A program made the position numbers and the translations under genes. From contig JAJYPJ010000004.1 of the NCBI GenBank assembly GCA_021795435.1, positions 31,713-95,712 on the forward strand: a DNA stretch of 64,000 nt, given 5' to 3'. Shown here piece after piece: positions 33,142 to 41,939 of the stretch. Source of the stretch: Pseudomonadota bacterium. Lineage in GTDB: Bacteria > Pseudomonadota > Gammaproteobacteria > Xanthomonadales > Rhodanobacteraceae. Numbering within the stretch: position 1 is the first letter of the stretch; the number at the start of each line of letters is the position of its first letter. The notes under the pieces are model-generated. The model was not told the DNA's origin, made no database searches, and worked only from the letters and a program-made list of their open reading frames with translations.

Positions 33142-33936
33142 ATGCTGACGGCACGCGTGCTGGGCTTCGGCCTTTGTGCCCCTGGCCTGAGGGACTTCCC
33201 CGGGTTCGTGACCTGGCTCCGCGACGCGTCCCAGCCGTTGCCCGCCGGGCGCAGCGCACAGCCAAGTGCGGCCCGGCTGGCGCCGACCGAGCGCCGGCGC
33301 GCGCCCCACGCCGTGCGTTTGGCGGTCGATGTCGCCTCGCAGGCCACGACGAATGGACACGACGCAGCAGGCGCCGTGTTCTGCAGCGCTTTTGGCGACA
33401 TGGCCAACACGGATGTCATCCTCACGACACTGGCCCGCGCTCCCTTGGAGATTTCGCCGATACGATTTACGCATTCGGTGCACAACGCGGCAGCCGGACA
33501 CTGGAGTATCGTGGCGGCAAGCCATGCACCCACAACCGCACTGGCTTGTGGCCGGGAAGGCGTCGGCGCGGCGCTGCTCGCCGCATTGCTGGAGGTCGAT
33601 CGCGGCCATGAGCCCCAGCTGCTCGTGTGCAGCGACACCGCCGATGCTGGGGCCCTGGGCGATGCGGCCCGATGTGACTCCGATTTCGCGGTGGCGCTGC
33701 TGCTGGGAGCCGAACACGGGAATCCCGGTGCGCCATTGCTGCGCGGCGCGGTGCGGGTGGGACCAGGCCGGGCGACGCCGCCGCGGGATGCCCGCCTGCG
33801 ACCCTGGTGGGGAGGCAACCCTGCGGCGCGACTGCTTCCGCTGGTTGAAGACTGCCTGCAACCGGGTCGGCAAGGCTTCACCTTGCCGCTGGGCTCTGGC
33901 ACGCTGCTGGCCATTGATTGCGAGACACCGAATTGA
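33142..33936 (+). CDS. Ketosynthase-like protein without catalytic Cys (chain-length-factor-like)
   Basis: A 264-residue protein resembling the N-terminal half of ketosynthases (the short KS-like family seen in aryl-polyene clusters). It has the ketosynthase opening LTARVLGFGLCAPGL and the helix region FTHSVHNAAAGHWSIVAASHAPTTALACGREGV, but no TAC(S/A)-type catalytic cysteine and no HGT or GH histidines. It therefore probably acts as a partner of the preceding enzyme, setting chain length or stabilising the heterodimer. It overlaps the glycosyltransferase start by 4 nt (TTGA). Confidence 0.78.
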   Translation: MLTARVLGFGLCAPGLRDFPGFVTWLRDASQPLPAGRSAQPSAARLAPTERRRAPHAVRLAVDVASQATTNGHDAAGAVFCSAFGDMANTDVILTTLARAPLEISPIRFTHSVHNAAAGHWSIVAASHAPTTALACGREGVGAALLAALLEVDRGHEPQLLVCSDTADAGALGDAARCDSDFAVALLLGAEHGNPGAPLLRGAVRVGPGRATPPRDARLRPWWGGNPAARLLPLVEDCLQPGRQGFTLPLGSGTLLAIDCETPN

Positions 33937-34736
33937 GCGCATCGCCCACCCGCCGAACGGCAATCCTGATCCCGGCGCTGAATGAAGAGCGCGCCATCCG
34001 CGAGGTGGTGGAGGGCGCACTGGCCGTCAGTTCGGTCGTGATTGTCATCGATGACGGTTCCACGGACGCCACCGTCGAACGCATCAACGACCTGCCCGTG
34101 ACCTTGATCCGCCATCCGCGGCCTATGGGCAAAGGCGCAGGCTTGCGCGCGGGCTTTCGGCACGCCCTCGAGCTTGACGTGGACGGCGTGGTGACCATGG
34201 ATGGCGACGGCCAGCATCTGGCCAGCGACGTGCCTCGCATCCTGGCTGCCGCGCGGCAGTGCCCGGATACCATCGTCATCGGCGCGCGCATCCGCAACCG
34301 CGAGCAGCAGCCGGCCGGCCGCAGGCGCGCCAACGCCGTGGCCGACTGGGGCATTTCCTGGGGCGCAGCGACCCCCATCGCCGACAGCCAAAGTGGGCAG
34401 CGCTTTTATCCGCGCAAGATGCTGCACCTGGCCGAGTTGCAGGCCGAGGATTTTGTCTTCGAAGCGGCGCTGCTGATCGCATCCTGCCGGGAACTGGGAC
34501 TCGGCGTGGTCTCGGTGCCCATCGATTCGCGTTACGAACCGGAATTCCGCAGAAGCCACTTCCGGCCGGTTCGTGACATTGCGCGGATTACGGGCTATAC
34601 GATTGGTCGAATCATCCACTACGGCCATGTCGTGCGCGCATACCGCCAAGGCCACCGGCCGGCGCACGTGATCGACCCCGAGGCGTTGGCCGCCAAGGCG
34701 CCAGACGACGCATCACCGCTGCTTCCTCAACGGTGA
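33933..34736 (+). CDS. Glycosyltransferase family 2 (DPM1/ArnC-like)
   Basis: A 267-residue GT-A-fold glycosyltransferase. The nucleotide-binding start TAILIPALNEERAIREVV, the VIDDGSTDAT motif and the catalytic segment MGKGAGLRAGFRHALELDVDGVVTMDGDGQH are clear; DSQSGQRFYPRKML resembles the acceptor loop of GT2 enzymes in polyene clusters. No C-terminal membrane anchor is obvious. The TTG start at 33933 overlaps the previous stop. Role is inferred as glycosylation of a polyene or lipid product of the ketosynthase pair, or of a polyprenyl phosphate. Confidence 0.82.
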   Translation: MSASPTRRTAILIPALNEERAIREVVEGALAVSSVVIVIDDGSTDATVERINDLPVTLIRHPRPMGKGAGLRAGFRHALELDVDGVVTMDGDGQHLASDVPRILAAARQCPDTIVIGARIRNREQQPAGRRRANAVADWGISWGAATPIADSQSGQRFYPRKMLHLAELQAEDFVFEAALLIASCRELGLGVVSVPIDSRYEPEFRRSHFRPVRDIARITGYTIGRIIHYGHVVRAYRQGHRPAHVIDPEALAAKAPDDASPLLPQR

Positions 34737-34764
34737 ATCCTCCATCACGCGCGTCAGGTTCGAC

Positions 34765-36324
34765 TCAGGCAAAGTCGGCCAGGGCCTCTCGCAGTGGTGC
34801 AAGCTGTCCAGCATAGTGACGCCATGCGCCCAGGCCGCGCTGGTTGACTGATTCGCGCACCTGCGCCGCTGAAAGCGTCGACACCGGCGTTTCGTTGCCT
34901 ACGGGATCCAGGCAAAGGGCGTCGAACGGCAAGCCGCAATGGGCCAGGACCCGACGCATGACACCTTCCGTATCCGTCACCAACGCCGCGTAGTCGACGT
35001 CGAGAATGACCCCCGGCATCACCGTGGCCCAATGCGCCATCAATTTGCGGTAATGCCGGTAATGGTGGGCCAGCGCGTCGAGGCTATAGCTGTAGTTATG
35101 CGCATCGCCAAACAGCGCCCTGTAATTGGAAAAGCACACATCGACGGGCGAGCGCACCATGTGCAGGATGGGCGCGCGCGGCAGGGCCTTGTGGATCAGG
35201 CCTGCGAGCACGAAATTCGTGGGCAGCTTGTCGATGTAGAAAGACCGACCTAGCGCATGCCACTGCGTCTGGTCGAGGTACCGGCGGCCCAGCTCAGCAC
35301 CATCAATGTCGTTGAGGCGCTCCAGCACGCGCGAATCCAAGAGGGCAGCGCCATGCGCGTCCGTGCACCAGCGGACCTGGCGCGGGAAGTCGGGCAATTC
35401 ACCGGGCGAAGCGACCTGTGGATGCCTCCCCAGCAAACGCTCGAGCAAGGTGGTCCCGGATCTCGGAAGACCCAAAATGAAGATCGGTTGGGGTCCCTGG
35501 CGCGAAGGACTCGTCGATCCACCGACAAACGAAGCCGTGCAGATCCGCGCCATCGCCTCGAACTGGCCTGCCTCCAGTTGTGAATCGTGCGGATTGCGCG
35601 CAGCCATGATCGCGTTTCCGCTTGCCAGGGCGGTCCAGGCATCATCGAAGCGACCGAGATCCTCCAGCGACTTGTAGCGCGCGAACTCGAACGCGGCATG
35701 GTCCTCGCTCCCCCGCTCAACCTCGGCCAGTCTCTGTGCAATGTCGGCAAGCGGATTACGGTCGGCGCTCTGGCGGCGAAGCCGCGCCAGGGTCAGCGTT
35801 GCGCGCCCGTGCGTGGGGCCCTGACGCAGGCACGTTGCGATTTCCCGGGCGGCTTCGTCCAGCCGGCCATTGAACTGCAACTGCAGCGCCCGGAAATAGC
35901 GGAATTCCGGATTGTCGAAACCCAGTGCGAGCGCGCGGTCCATCAGCACCAAGGCCTGTCCATGCTCGCCCAGGAGCTGCCAGACATGGGCCAGCCTGGC
36001 CAGTGCCGCGGCATTCTGCGTTCGGCCGATCTCGGCATGGAGCATGCACTGGCGGGCAGCTGTGGTCTCCCCGACCCGAAACAGGCACATCGCGGTCGTG
36101 GCAATCAGCTCGGCGTCGTCGGGAAGCACCGCCACGGCGGCCACGGCCTCGGCGCAACCGTCGCGAAGACGCCCCCGCCCTAGACAGACGCTCGACAGCA
36201 GCATGCGGGCCGCGACATCGCGCGGCTCACGCTCCAGTAGCGCCCGAAGATTGCCTTCGGCGGCATCGAGGCGACCCTCGGCGACATGCAATTGGGCGCG
36301 CTGCCATAACCGTTGGGAATTCAT
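34765..36324 (-). CDS. TPR-sulfotransferase fusion protein
   Basis: A 519-residue protein with TPR-like helical repeats over about residues 1-230 and a sulfotransferase domain after it. The PAPS 5'-phosphosulfate loop is GLPRSGTTLLERLLGRHP (around residues 283-300), and the 3'-phosphate region is HMVRSPVDVCFSNYRALFG. Bacterial proteins of this build transfer sulfate to proteins or glycolipids; the acceptor is unknown. No signal peptide is seen, so it is probably cytosolic. It converges with the glycosyltransferase gene with a 28-nt gap. Confidence 0.87.
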   Translation of the reverse strand: MNSQRLWQRAQLHVAEGRLDAAEGNLRALLEREPRDVAARMLLSSVCLGRGRLRDGCAEAVAAVAVLPDDAELIATTAMCLFRVGETTAARQCMLHAEIGRTQNAAALARLAHVWQLLGEHGQALVLMDRALALGFDNPEFRYFRALQLQFNGRLDEAAREIATCLRQGPTHGRATLTLARLRRQSADRNPLADIAQRLAEVERGSEDHAAFEFARYKSLEDLGRFDDAWTALASGNAIMAARNPHDSQLEAGQFEAMARICTASFVGGSTSPSRQGPQPIFILGLPRSGTTLLERLLGRHPQVASPGELPDFPRQVRWCTDAHGAALLDSRVLERLNDIDGAELGRRYLDQTQWHALGRSFYIDKLPTNFVLAGLIHKALPRAPILHMVRSPVDVCFSNYRALFGDAHNYSYSLDALAHHYRHYRKLMAHWATVMPGVILDVDYAALVTDTEGVMRRVLAHCGLPFDALCLDPVGNETPVSTLSAAQVRESVNQRGLGAWRHYAGQLAPLREALADFA

Positions 36325-36370
36325 GGTCCTGTCGATCCTAGGCGATGCCGGATTGTGCCGGAGCGATGGC

Positions 36371-36376
36371 TACAAT
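36371..36376 (+). promoter_or_regulatory. Putative -10 element TACAAT
   Basis: TACAAT lies 33 nt before the ATG of the glutamine amidotransferase gene, in the gap divergent to the sulfotransferase gene. It is one base from consensus, but no -35 is clear. Confidence 0.4.
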
Positions 36377-36409
36377 GCGTACCTTGGTCCCTTCCCATCC
36401 AGTATTCCC

Positions 36410-37180
36410 ATGCAAAGCCGCCCGATGCTCGTGATTGCCACTGGCACCCCACCCCCGGCGATCCGGGCACGCTTCGGTGACTATGTCGGCTGGTTCCTGC
36501 ACGCCATGCAATGGCCGCGCGGACTCGCATCGGTTTGCCGTGTCGACCAAGGGCAGCAGTTGCCGCCCCCTGCCTCCGTGTGTGGTGCCGTGATCACCGG
36601 ATCCGCGGCCATGGTCAGCGAGCGACTCGACTGGAGCGAACGCACGGCCGCCTGGCTGCGCGGCGCGTTGGACTCGGGCCTGCCCATGTTCGGCGTGTGC
36701 TACGGCCATCAGTTGCTTGCCCATGCCATGGGAGGACGCGTCGACTATCACCCCGCGGGCCGAGAAATCGGGACGCAGCGCATTGACCTGCTCGCGCCGC
36801 CGGACGCCTCGCTGGCTGCGCTGGCAGGCCTTCCAATGAGCTTCAGCGCGCATACGACGCACCTGCAGAGTGTCCTGGAGCGCCCGGCCGTCGCACGGGT
36901 GCTTGCACGCTCGGCGCACGATGCGCACCAGATCCTGATGTACGGGCCACGCGTCATCACCACGCAATTCCATCCAGAGTTCAGCAGCGACAACATGCGC
37001 AGTCACATCCGCCTGCGTGCCGCGACCTTGCGCCAAGAAGACGTGGACGTGGCAAGCCTGCTGGCCGCGGTGCGGCCAACACCGTGGGCGCGTCGCCTTC
37101 TTCGCGGCTTTGCCCGGACCTGCCTTGCAGCCGAGGGCACGCAATCCATGGTCGCCCAGGACGATCCTCCATCGAGGTAA
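36410..37180 (+). CDS. Class I glutamine amidotransferase-like protein
   Basis: A 256-residue stand-alone type I glutamine amidotransferase domain. The nucleophile is Cys97 in FGVCYGHQLLAHAMGG, with a His/Glu pair in QFHPEFS. The oxyanion region GAVITGSAAMV precedes it. Such GuaA-like stand-alone proteins release ammonia from glutamine or hydrolyse gamma-glutamyl bonds; no synthetase partner is adjacent, so function is open. ATG 36410 and ATG 36425 are both possible starts, since neither has a clear Shine-Dalgarno sequence. Confidence 0.85.
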   Translation: MQSRPMLVIATGTPPPAIRARFGDYVGWFLHAMQWPRGLASVCRVDQGQQLPPPASVCGAVITGSAAMVSERLDWSERTAAWLRGALDSGLPMFGVCYGHQLLAHAMGGRVDYHPAGREIGTQRIDLLAPPDASLAALAGLPMSFSAHTTHLQSVLERPAVARVLARSAHDAHQILMYGPRVITTQFHPEFSSDNMRSHIRLRAATLRQEDVDVASLLAAVRPTPWARRLLRGFARTCLAAEGTQSMVAQDDPPSR

Positions 37181-37191
37181 TCGCGCACGGG

Positions 37192-37200
37192 TGCTAGCAT
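37192..37200 (+). promoter_or_regulatory. Putative extended -10 promoter, TGCTAGCAT
   Basis: The same nonamer as upstream of hemD and hemX, here 38 nt before the ATG of the membrane-protein gene at 37239 and 12 nt past the previous stop. Confidence 0.45.
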
Positions 37201-37238
37201 CGCGGCCTGCCAACAAATCGGATCGTCCACGGCCACCC

Positions 37239-38051
37239 ATGCGAACCGTTCCCGCAGTGCAAGGAGTCCAATGGGCGATCGCCGCGCTGCGCATCCTCGC
37301 CCGCCACTTCGGACTATTGATCACGCTCGCGCTCCTGCTGGTGTTGCTCACCCAGATTCCTCTGCTGGGCGGGCTCATCAGCCTGCTGTTCCTACCCGCC
37401 CTGCTTGGCGGAATGGTCTGGGCAGTGCACCAGATCCAGAACGGCCGGCGCCCAAGCCTTGGCGCCCTGTTCAAGGCATTTGACGGCACGCATTCCATAT
37501 CGAGTCTGGTCGCCCTGTGCCTGCCCTCCCTGGGCATGCTCCTGCTGCTGGCCTTTGCCGTCGGTGGCATCGTGGTCGCCAGCGTGGGCGGTGATCCGGC
37601 CAAGATCCAGGCGATGCGGCAGGACCCCATCATGCTTCTGGCCGCACTGCGCGGGCATCTCTTGCCACTGGCCATCCTTGTCGTGCTCGGCAGCTTGCTC
37701 AATTCGGCACTCACGTTCTTCGCCGTGCCCCAGGTGATGCTCCGCAACCAGACCGGCTGGATGGGCATGCGCCAGAGCCTCGCCGCAGCATGGAGCAACT
37801 GGCGCGCCCTCCTCCTCCTGGTGGGCGCCGTGTTCGGACTGTTCTTCGCGACCGTGCTGGCCCTGCAACTGTTGCTGATCGCGGGCGGATCGCTCGGAGC
37901 CTGGTGGCGGGACCTGTGGTTGTTGCTGCTGGTCGCCACGCTGTACGCCTACAGCGCCGTTCTGATGTATGTCGCCTGGCACGACGTCCTCGACGAATCG
38001 CCGACGGGGCCGGCTTTGACGACGTCCAGCGAGATCCACGCCGAGATGTAG
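37239..38051 (+). CDS. Polytopic membrane protein, BPSS1780-like
   Basis: A 270-residue protein with six likely membrane helices, among them LLITLALLLVLLTQIPLLGGL, LGMLLLLAFAVGGIVVASVGG, LAILVVLGSLLNSALTFFAV and LWLLLLVATLYAYSAVLMYVAW. The layout fits the BPSS1780/YciC-type family of uncharacterised inner-membrane proteins. No catalytic motif is visible. ATG 37239 follows a TGCTAGCAT promoter element. It converges with the rhomboid gene with only 14 nt between the stops. Confidence 0.75.
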   Translation: MRTVPAVQGVQWAIAALRILARHFGLLITLALLLVLLTQIPLLGGLISLLFLPALLGGMVWAVHQIQNGRRPSLGALFKAFDGTHSISSLVALCLPSLGMLLLLAFAVGGIVVASVGGDPAKIQAMRQDPIMLLAALRGHLLPLAILVVLGSLLNSALTFFAVPQVMLRNQTGWMGMRQSLAAAWSNWRALLLLVGAVFGLFFATVLALQLLLIAGGSLGAWWRDLWLLLLVATLYAYSAVLMYVAWHDVLDESPTGPALTTSSEIHAEM

Positions 38052-38065
38052 CCGATGGATGGAGT

Positions 38066-38755
38066 TCACTGCGCGCGACGAAGGCGCCCCCGCGCATGCG
38101 CGCGCAGGCCGAGTCCGCACAGCAGGCCGAAGGCGAAGCCGGCGAGGTGCGCCCACCACGCAATGGCGCCAAATCCAGGCCCGTAGAGGCTGAATGCAAT
38201 CTGCAACAGGATCCATGCCGCGATCAGCAATGCCGCAGGCACCCGCAAGAACTCCAGATAGGCGCCCAGCGGCAGGACGACCCCGAGGCGCGCGCGGGGA
38301 AACAGCGCGATGTATGTGCCGACGATGGTCGAGACGGCACCGCTCGCGCCAATGATGGGCATGACGGCCTCCGGGAGGCTGAGCGCGGCGGCGAAGTTGG
38401 CAAGCACACCGCCGACGATGAACAGGAGGAGGAGTCGAACGGCGCCAACCGCGCGTTCCACGGGGAGCCCGAAAATCAGCAGGAACGCCATGTTGCCCAG
38501 CAGGTGCGGCAGATCGGCATGCATGAACAATGCGGTGACCAGATGCCATGCCGGTCCCGCGCGCCCGCGCCACCAGGATCCCGTTGCAGGGTGCAGCAAC
38601 GCATAAGGGATGCTGCCCCAGTTCAGCAGCAACGCAAGCCGGCGCCCTGGCGCTGCCATCGCGAATGCGAGGTAAGCCACGACACACAGCAGCACCAGCA
38701 GTGGCGTCGCCCACCGCGGGGACAGCGGCCGCCGTGATTCCAGTCGGATCAGCAC
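38066..38755 (-). CDS. Rhomboid family intramembrane serine protease
   Basis: A 229-residue membrane protease with six or so helices. The catalytic dyad is Ser138 in GASGAVS and His203 in WWAHLAGFAFG; the HxxxN-type motif (HADLPHLLGNMAF, residues 79-91) stabilises the oxyanion hole. It cleaves membrane proteins within or near their helices; the substrate is unknown. It lies 9 nt upstream of the VPS10-like gene 2 end on the same strand, so readthrough transcription from that large gene is possible. Confidence 0.92.
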   Translation of the reverse strand: MLIRLESRRPLSPRWATPLLVLLCVVAYLAFAMAAPGRRLALLLNWGSIPYALLHPATGSWWRGRAGPAWHLVTALFMHADLPHLLGNMAFLLIFGLPVERAVGAVRLLLLFIVGGVLANFAAALSLPEAVMPIIGASGAVSTIVGTYIALFPRARLGVVLPLGAYLEFLRVPAALLIAAWILLQIAFSLYGPGFGAIAWWAHLAGFAFGLLCGLGLRAHARGRLRRAQ

Positions 38756-38764
38756 TCGTCGACC

Positions 38765-41700
38765 TCAGGTCCCCGCGCCGTCGGCCTCGATCTGGCGCTC
38801 GGCCGCACTGGCAGCATCGCTGCCACCGTTGCTCCCGGGCGGCCGTCGCGACCAGTAGTCCCGCGTGCGCATCGTCCACGCCGGCGCCTCGCCCGACTTC
38901 ACCCGGGCCGGCGGCTTCACTTCGAAGGCACTTTCCGTGCGCTGGCCGTCCAACTCCACGCGCAATGTGTAATGCCCCGGAACCAGCCGCAACGGCTGCC
39001 CGAGGTCGATGGCCTGGCGGACCGGCATGGCCGACCAGTTGGCCGTCGCGGGATCCAGCTTCTCGCGGGCCGACCGCGCGTTTTCCGCCGCCAAGGCCAA
39101 GCTTGCATCCATGCGGAGATCCCACTGCCACAGGTTCATGCCGCGCACCAGTTCCTGCGTCCAATGCTGGACCGGCATGCCCGCGTGATCAAGGACGGTG
39201 AAGTGCGCCTGGCCCGCGTCGCGCGACCAAATCGTCCCGTCCAACCGGGGCTGTTCCCGCCGATGACCAAACCAGGGAGACCGGTGCCGCCACCAGTGGC
39301 GACTGGCAGTCAGGTCGGCCACCGGAAACAGGTGCAAAGGACGCGCACGAAGGGCCGGAGTCAGCTCCTCGATGGGTAACACATCCAACGTCCAGACGCT
39401 GCGGCCATGCGTCCCTGCAATCAAGACTCGGTCCCGAGGCTGGATCGCAAGGTCATGAACGGGAACCGTCGGCAGGTTGGCCTGCAGGGATTCCCAGTGC
39501 TTTCCGCGATCCAGGGACACATACACCCCCCGGTCCGTACCGACGTAAAGAACGTCGGGGTTATGCGGGTCCTCGCGAACGACGTGGATGCTTTCGGCCG
39601 GAAGCCCTCGCGAGATATCGGTCCATTTGGCGCCACCGTCATTGGTGCTGAAGAGGTAGGCGCGGTCGTCGTCGTCGCGATACCCGTTCATCGCCACATA
39701 GGCGCGCTCCGCATCAAAATGGGAGGCCTCGACACGACTGACCCATCGCCTGGGCAGCTGCGCATCGACCTCCTTCCAGCGCACGCCGCCATCGTCGCTC
39801 GTCCAGACCTTGCCGGTATCCGTGCCCACCCACAGCACGCCAAACCGCAGCGGCGACGAGGCCAAAGTCGTGATCGTGCCGTAGGGCACGTTGCCGCGCA
39901 GGGACGTGCGAGCCAGATCGGGACTGATGGCCTCCCAATGGGAACCCCGATCCAACGACCGGTAAAGCCGATTGGCACCGAAATACAGCACGTCCGGCTG
40001 CAACGGGGAGAGTTCGATCGGCGTGGTCCAGTTGAAGCGCAGGGGCGGTTCATTCATTGGCGCGCGCGGACGTATTTCGTGGACGCCGTGGGGGCCGCTT
40101 CGCTGGTACCAACCGAACTGGTAGCCCGAATACACGACCCCGTTGTCTCGCGGATCTGGCTGCACGTACATGCCGTCGCCGCCATTGATGGCTTTCCAGC
40201 CATGCGCCCCCGGTTCGGCGGGATCCGCAGTGGACGGACCCATCATCACGCCGTTGTCCTGGAGGCCGCCGTAGACGTTGAACGGCTTGGCGAAATCGTA
40301 GCTGACGCTGTAGAACTGGCCCACGGCCTGGCGATTCAGCGCCTGCCAGTGCCGACCGCCATCGTACGTGATGTACGACCCTCCATCCGTGGCGGCGAGC
40401 ATGCGGCGGGGGAACGCCGGATCGATCAGCAGGCCGTGATAATCCACGTGCATGTTGGGGGCGTTTAGGCCCGCCCAGGTCTTCCCGCCATCCTGCGAGA
40501 CGATCATGGGCATGCCCTGAACGTAGACTCGGCGGGGATCGTTGGGGGCCACCACGATCTGGCCAAAGTAATAGCCGTAGGTGAAGTAGACCTCGCGCAG
40601 GGGATGCGTATTGGCCTGCGTCCAGTGCGCGCCGGCATCATCCGATCGGTAGACGGCGAGGCCCACGCGGTTGGTATCGAAAAGGTCGGCTTCGGCATCC
40701 TTCAGGCGCGCGCGCAGTGTGGCCATCGTCAGGCGCCCATCCCGCAGCATCGTCGTAAGCTTCGCTGCCGTCAGATCGGACGGCAGGTCGCTGCGGCGGA
40801 TGAATGCGTCGATCACCGCCGGCGCCTGCCGCAGGAATTCGGCCTTGTCCATGGTGGCCAGGCGCGCAGGCGACAGGGGATCGCTGCCCAGATAGCGCTG
40901 GTCAGCCGGAAGTTCGCTCCAATCATCGACGCTCGCGTAAACGATGTTGGGGTCGCTCGGCGCAACCGCGATACCGATGCGGCCGATGTCCTTGCCGCCC
41001 GGAAATCCCTGCGTCAGTCGCGTCCAATGGTCGCCCCCGTCGATGGTCTTCCACAGCCCCGACCCGCTGCCGTTGCCACGGAAATTCCATGCCGTGCGCT
41101 GGCGATCCCAAAGAGCCGCGTACAATACCTTGGGATCGCGCGGGTCCATCGCCAAATCGATTGCGCCAGTCCATGGCGTACTGCCGGCCAAAACCAGACG
41201 CCACGTCTTGCCCCCATTGCGGGTTCGGTACACGCCGCGTTGACCGCCGGTCGAATACAGTTTGCCGAGCGCGGCCACATAGACCGTCCCTGGATCCCTT
41301 GGATCAATGATGATGCGCGCGATCCGATCGCTGCCCGCCAGTCCGGCGGGCTGGAACGTCTTGCCGCCGTCGTCGGACCGGAAGACGCCCATGCCGCCAA
41401 ACGAGGAACGCGACGAGTTGGCCTCACCGGTCCCTATCCACAACGTCTGCGGATGCAAAGGGTTAACGGCGATGGCGCCAATCGTCTCGGTGGGAAGTCC
41501 TTGCCCGATGGGCGTGAAGTGCTGGCCGTTATCGGTCGTCTTCCACACGCCGCCCGTGGCGTAGGCAATGTAAAACGTGTAGGGCTGCCCGGGCGCGCCT
41601 GCCATGGCGACAACCCGCCCCCCCTGCGCCACAGGACCGATGCTGTTCCAATGCATGGATCGAAAAGGCGAGTCCTCCTCCATGGCTCGATGCTGGCGCC

Positions 41701-41806
41701 AGGCCATGGCGCGCTGCGCCGTGGTGCTTGGCCCGGCCCCGGCCGGTCGTGCCAGCGCGGTCGCCGCGGCCAAGGGCAACAGCATGGTCAGCATCGCTGC
41801 GCGCAT
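38765..41806 (-). CDS. Secreted sortilin/VPS10-like beta-propeller protein (paralog 2)
   Basis: A 1013-residue exported protein with a signal peptide (LTMLLPLAAATALARPAGA). It carries a series of Asp-box-like motifs (TTDNGQHF, SDDGGKTF, TRNGGKTW, TIDGGDHW, SDDAGAHW, SQDGGKTW, TYDGGRHW, SLDRGSHW, SDDGGVRW) that build one or two beta-propellers. A C-terminal beta-rich domain ends with FEVKPPARVKSGEAP and a short polar tail. It shares architecture with the 12601-15756 protein, so the two are paralogs. Enzyme activity cannot be read from sequence; a role in periplasmic or surface protein or glycan handling is inference. Confidence 0.85.
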   Translation of the reverse strand: MRAAMLTMLLPLAAATALARPAGAGPSTTAQRAMAWRQHRAMEEDSPFRSMHWNSIGPVAQGGRVVAMAGAPGQPYTFYIAYATGGVWKTTDNGQHFTPIGQGLPTETIGAIAVNPLHPQTLWIGTGEANSSRSSFGGMGVFRSDDGGKTFQPAGLAGSDRIARIIIDPRDPGTVYVAALGKLYSTGGQRGVYRTRNGGKTWRLVLAGSTPWTGAIDLAMDPRDPKVLYAALWDRQRTAWNFRGNGSGSGLWKTIDGGDHWTRLTQGFPGGKDIGRIGIAVAPSDPNIVYASVDDWSELPADQRYLGSDPLSPARLATMDKAEFLRQAPAVIDAFIRRSDLPSDLTAAKLTTMLRDGRLTMATLRARLKDAEADLFDTNRVGLAVYRSDDAGAHWTQANTHPLREVYFTYGYYFGQIVVAPNDPRRVYVQGMPMIVSQDGGKTWAGLNAPNMHVDYHGLLIDPAFPRRMLAATDGGSYITYDGGRHWQALNRQAVGQFYSVSYDFAKPFNVYGGLQDNGVMMGPSTADPAEPGAHGWKAINGGDGMYVQPDPRDNGVVYSGYQFGWYQRSGPHGVHEIRPRAPMNEPPLRFNWTTPIELSPLQPDVLYFGANRLYRSLDRGSHWEAISPDLARTSLRGNVPYGTITTLASSPLRFGVLWVGTDTGKVWTSDDGGVRWKEVDAQLPRRWVSRVEASHFDAERAYVAMNGYRDDDDRAYLFSTNDGGAKWTDISRGLPAESIHVVREDPHNPDVLYVGTDRGVYVSLDRGKHWESLQANLPTVPVHDLAIQPRDRVLIAGTHGRSVWTLDVLPIEELTPALRARPLHLFPVADLTASRHWWRHRSPWFGHRREQPRLDGTIWSRDAGQAHFTVLDHAGMPVQHWTQELVRGMNLWQWDLRMDASLALAAENARSAREKLDPATANWSAMPVRQAIDLGQPLRLVPGHYTLRVELDGQRTESAFEVKPPARVKSGEAPAWTMRTRDYWSRRPPGSNGGSDAASAAERQIEADGAGT

Positions 41807-41839
41807 GATTCCGATCCCCGGTCATTTACCGTTTGGCGC

Positions 41840-41848
41840 AGCCTAGCA
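41840..41848 (-). promoter_or_regulatory. Putative extended -10 promoter, TGCTAGGCT
   Basis: TGC plus TAGGCT on the minus strand, 33 nt before the ATG of VPS10-like gene 2. It is a variant of the recurring TGCTAGCAT element. Confidence 0.4.
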
Positions 41849-41900
41849 GCCTCGGTCCCGTTCTGAATCGCGAGCGATGGCGCTACCCGTGCCCGACCAC

Positions 41901-41906
41901 TAGGAT
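41901..41906 (+). promoter_or_regulatory. Putative rmuC -10 element TAGGAT
   Basis: TAGGAT lies 33 nt before the rmuC ATG in the divergent region shared with VPS10-like gene 2. A weak TGGCGC is 17 nt upstream of it. Confidence 0.35.
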
Positions 41907-41939
41907 GAAGAGCCATTCCGCCGGGGTGCCACTGCCCTC

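Noticed and set aside
37392..39164. 590-codon minus-strand open frame
   Set aside because: It overlaps the membrane-protein, rhomboid and VPS10-like genes, which have clear membrane, catalytic and motif support; composition is noise-like.
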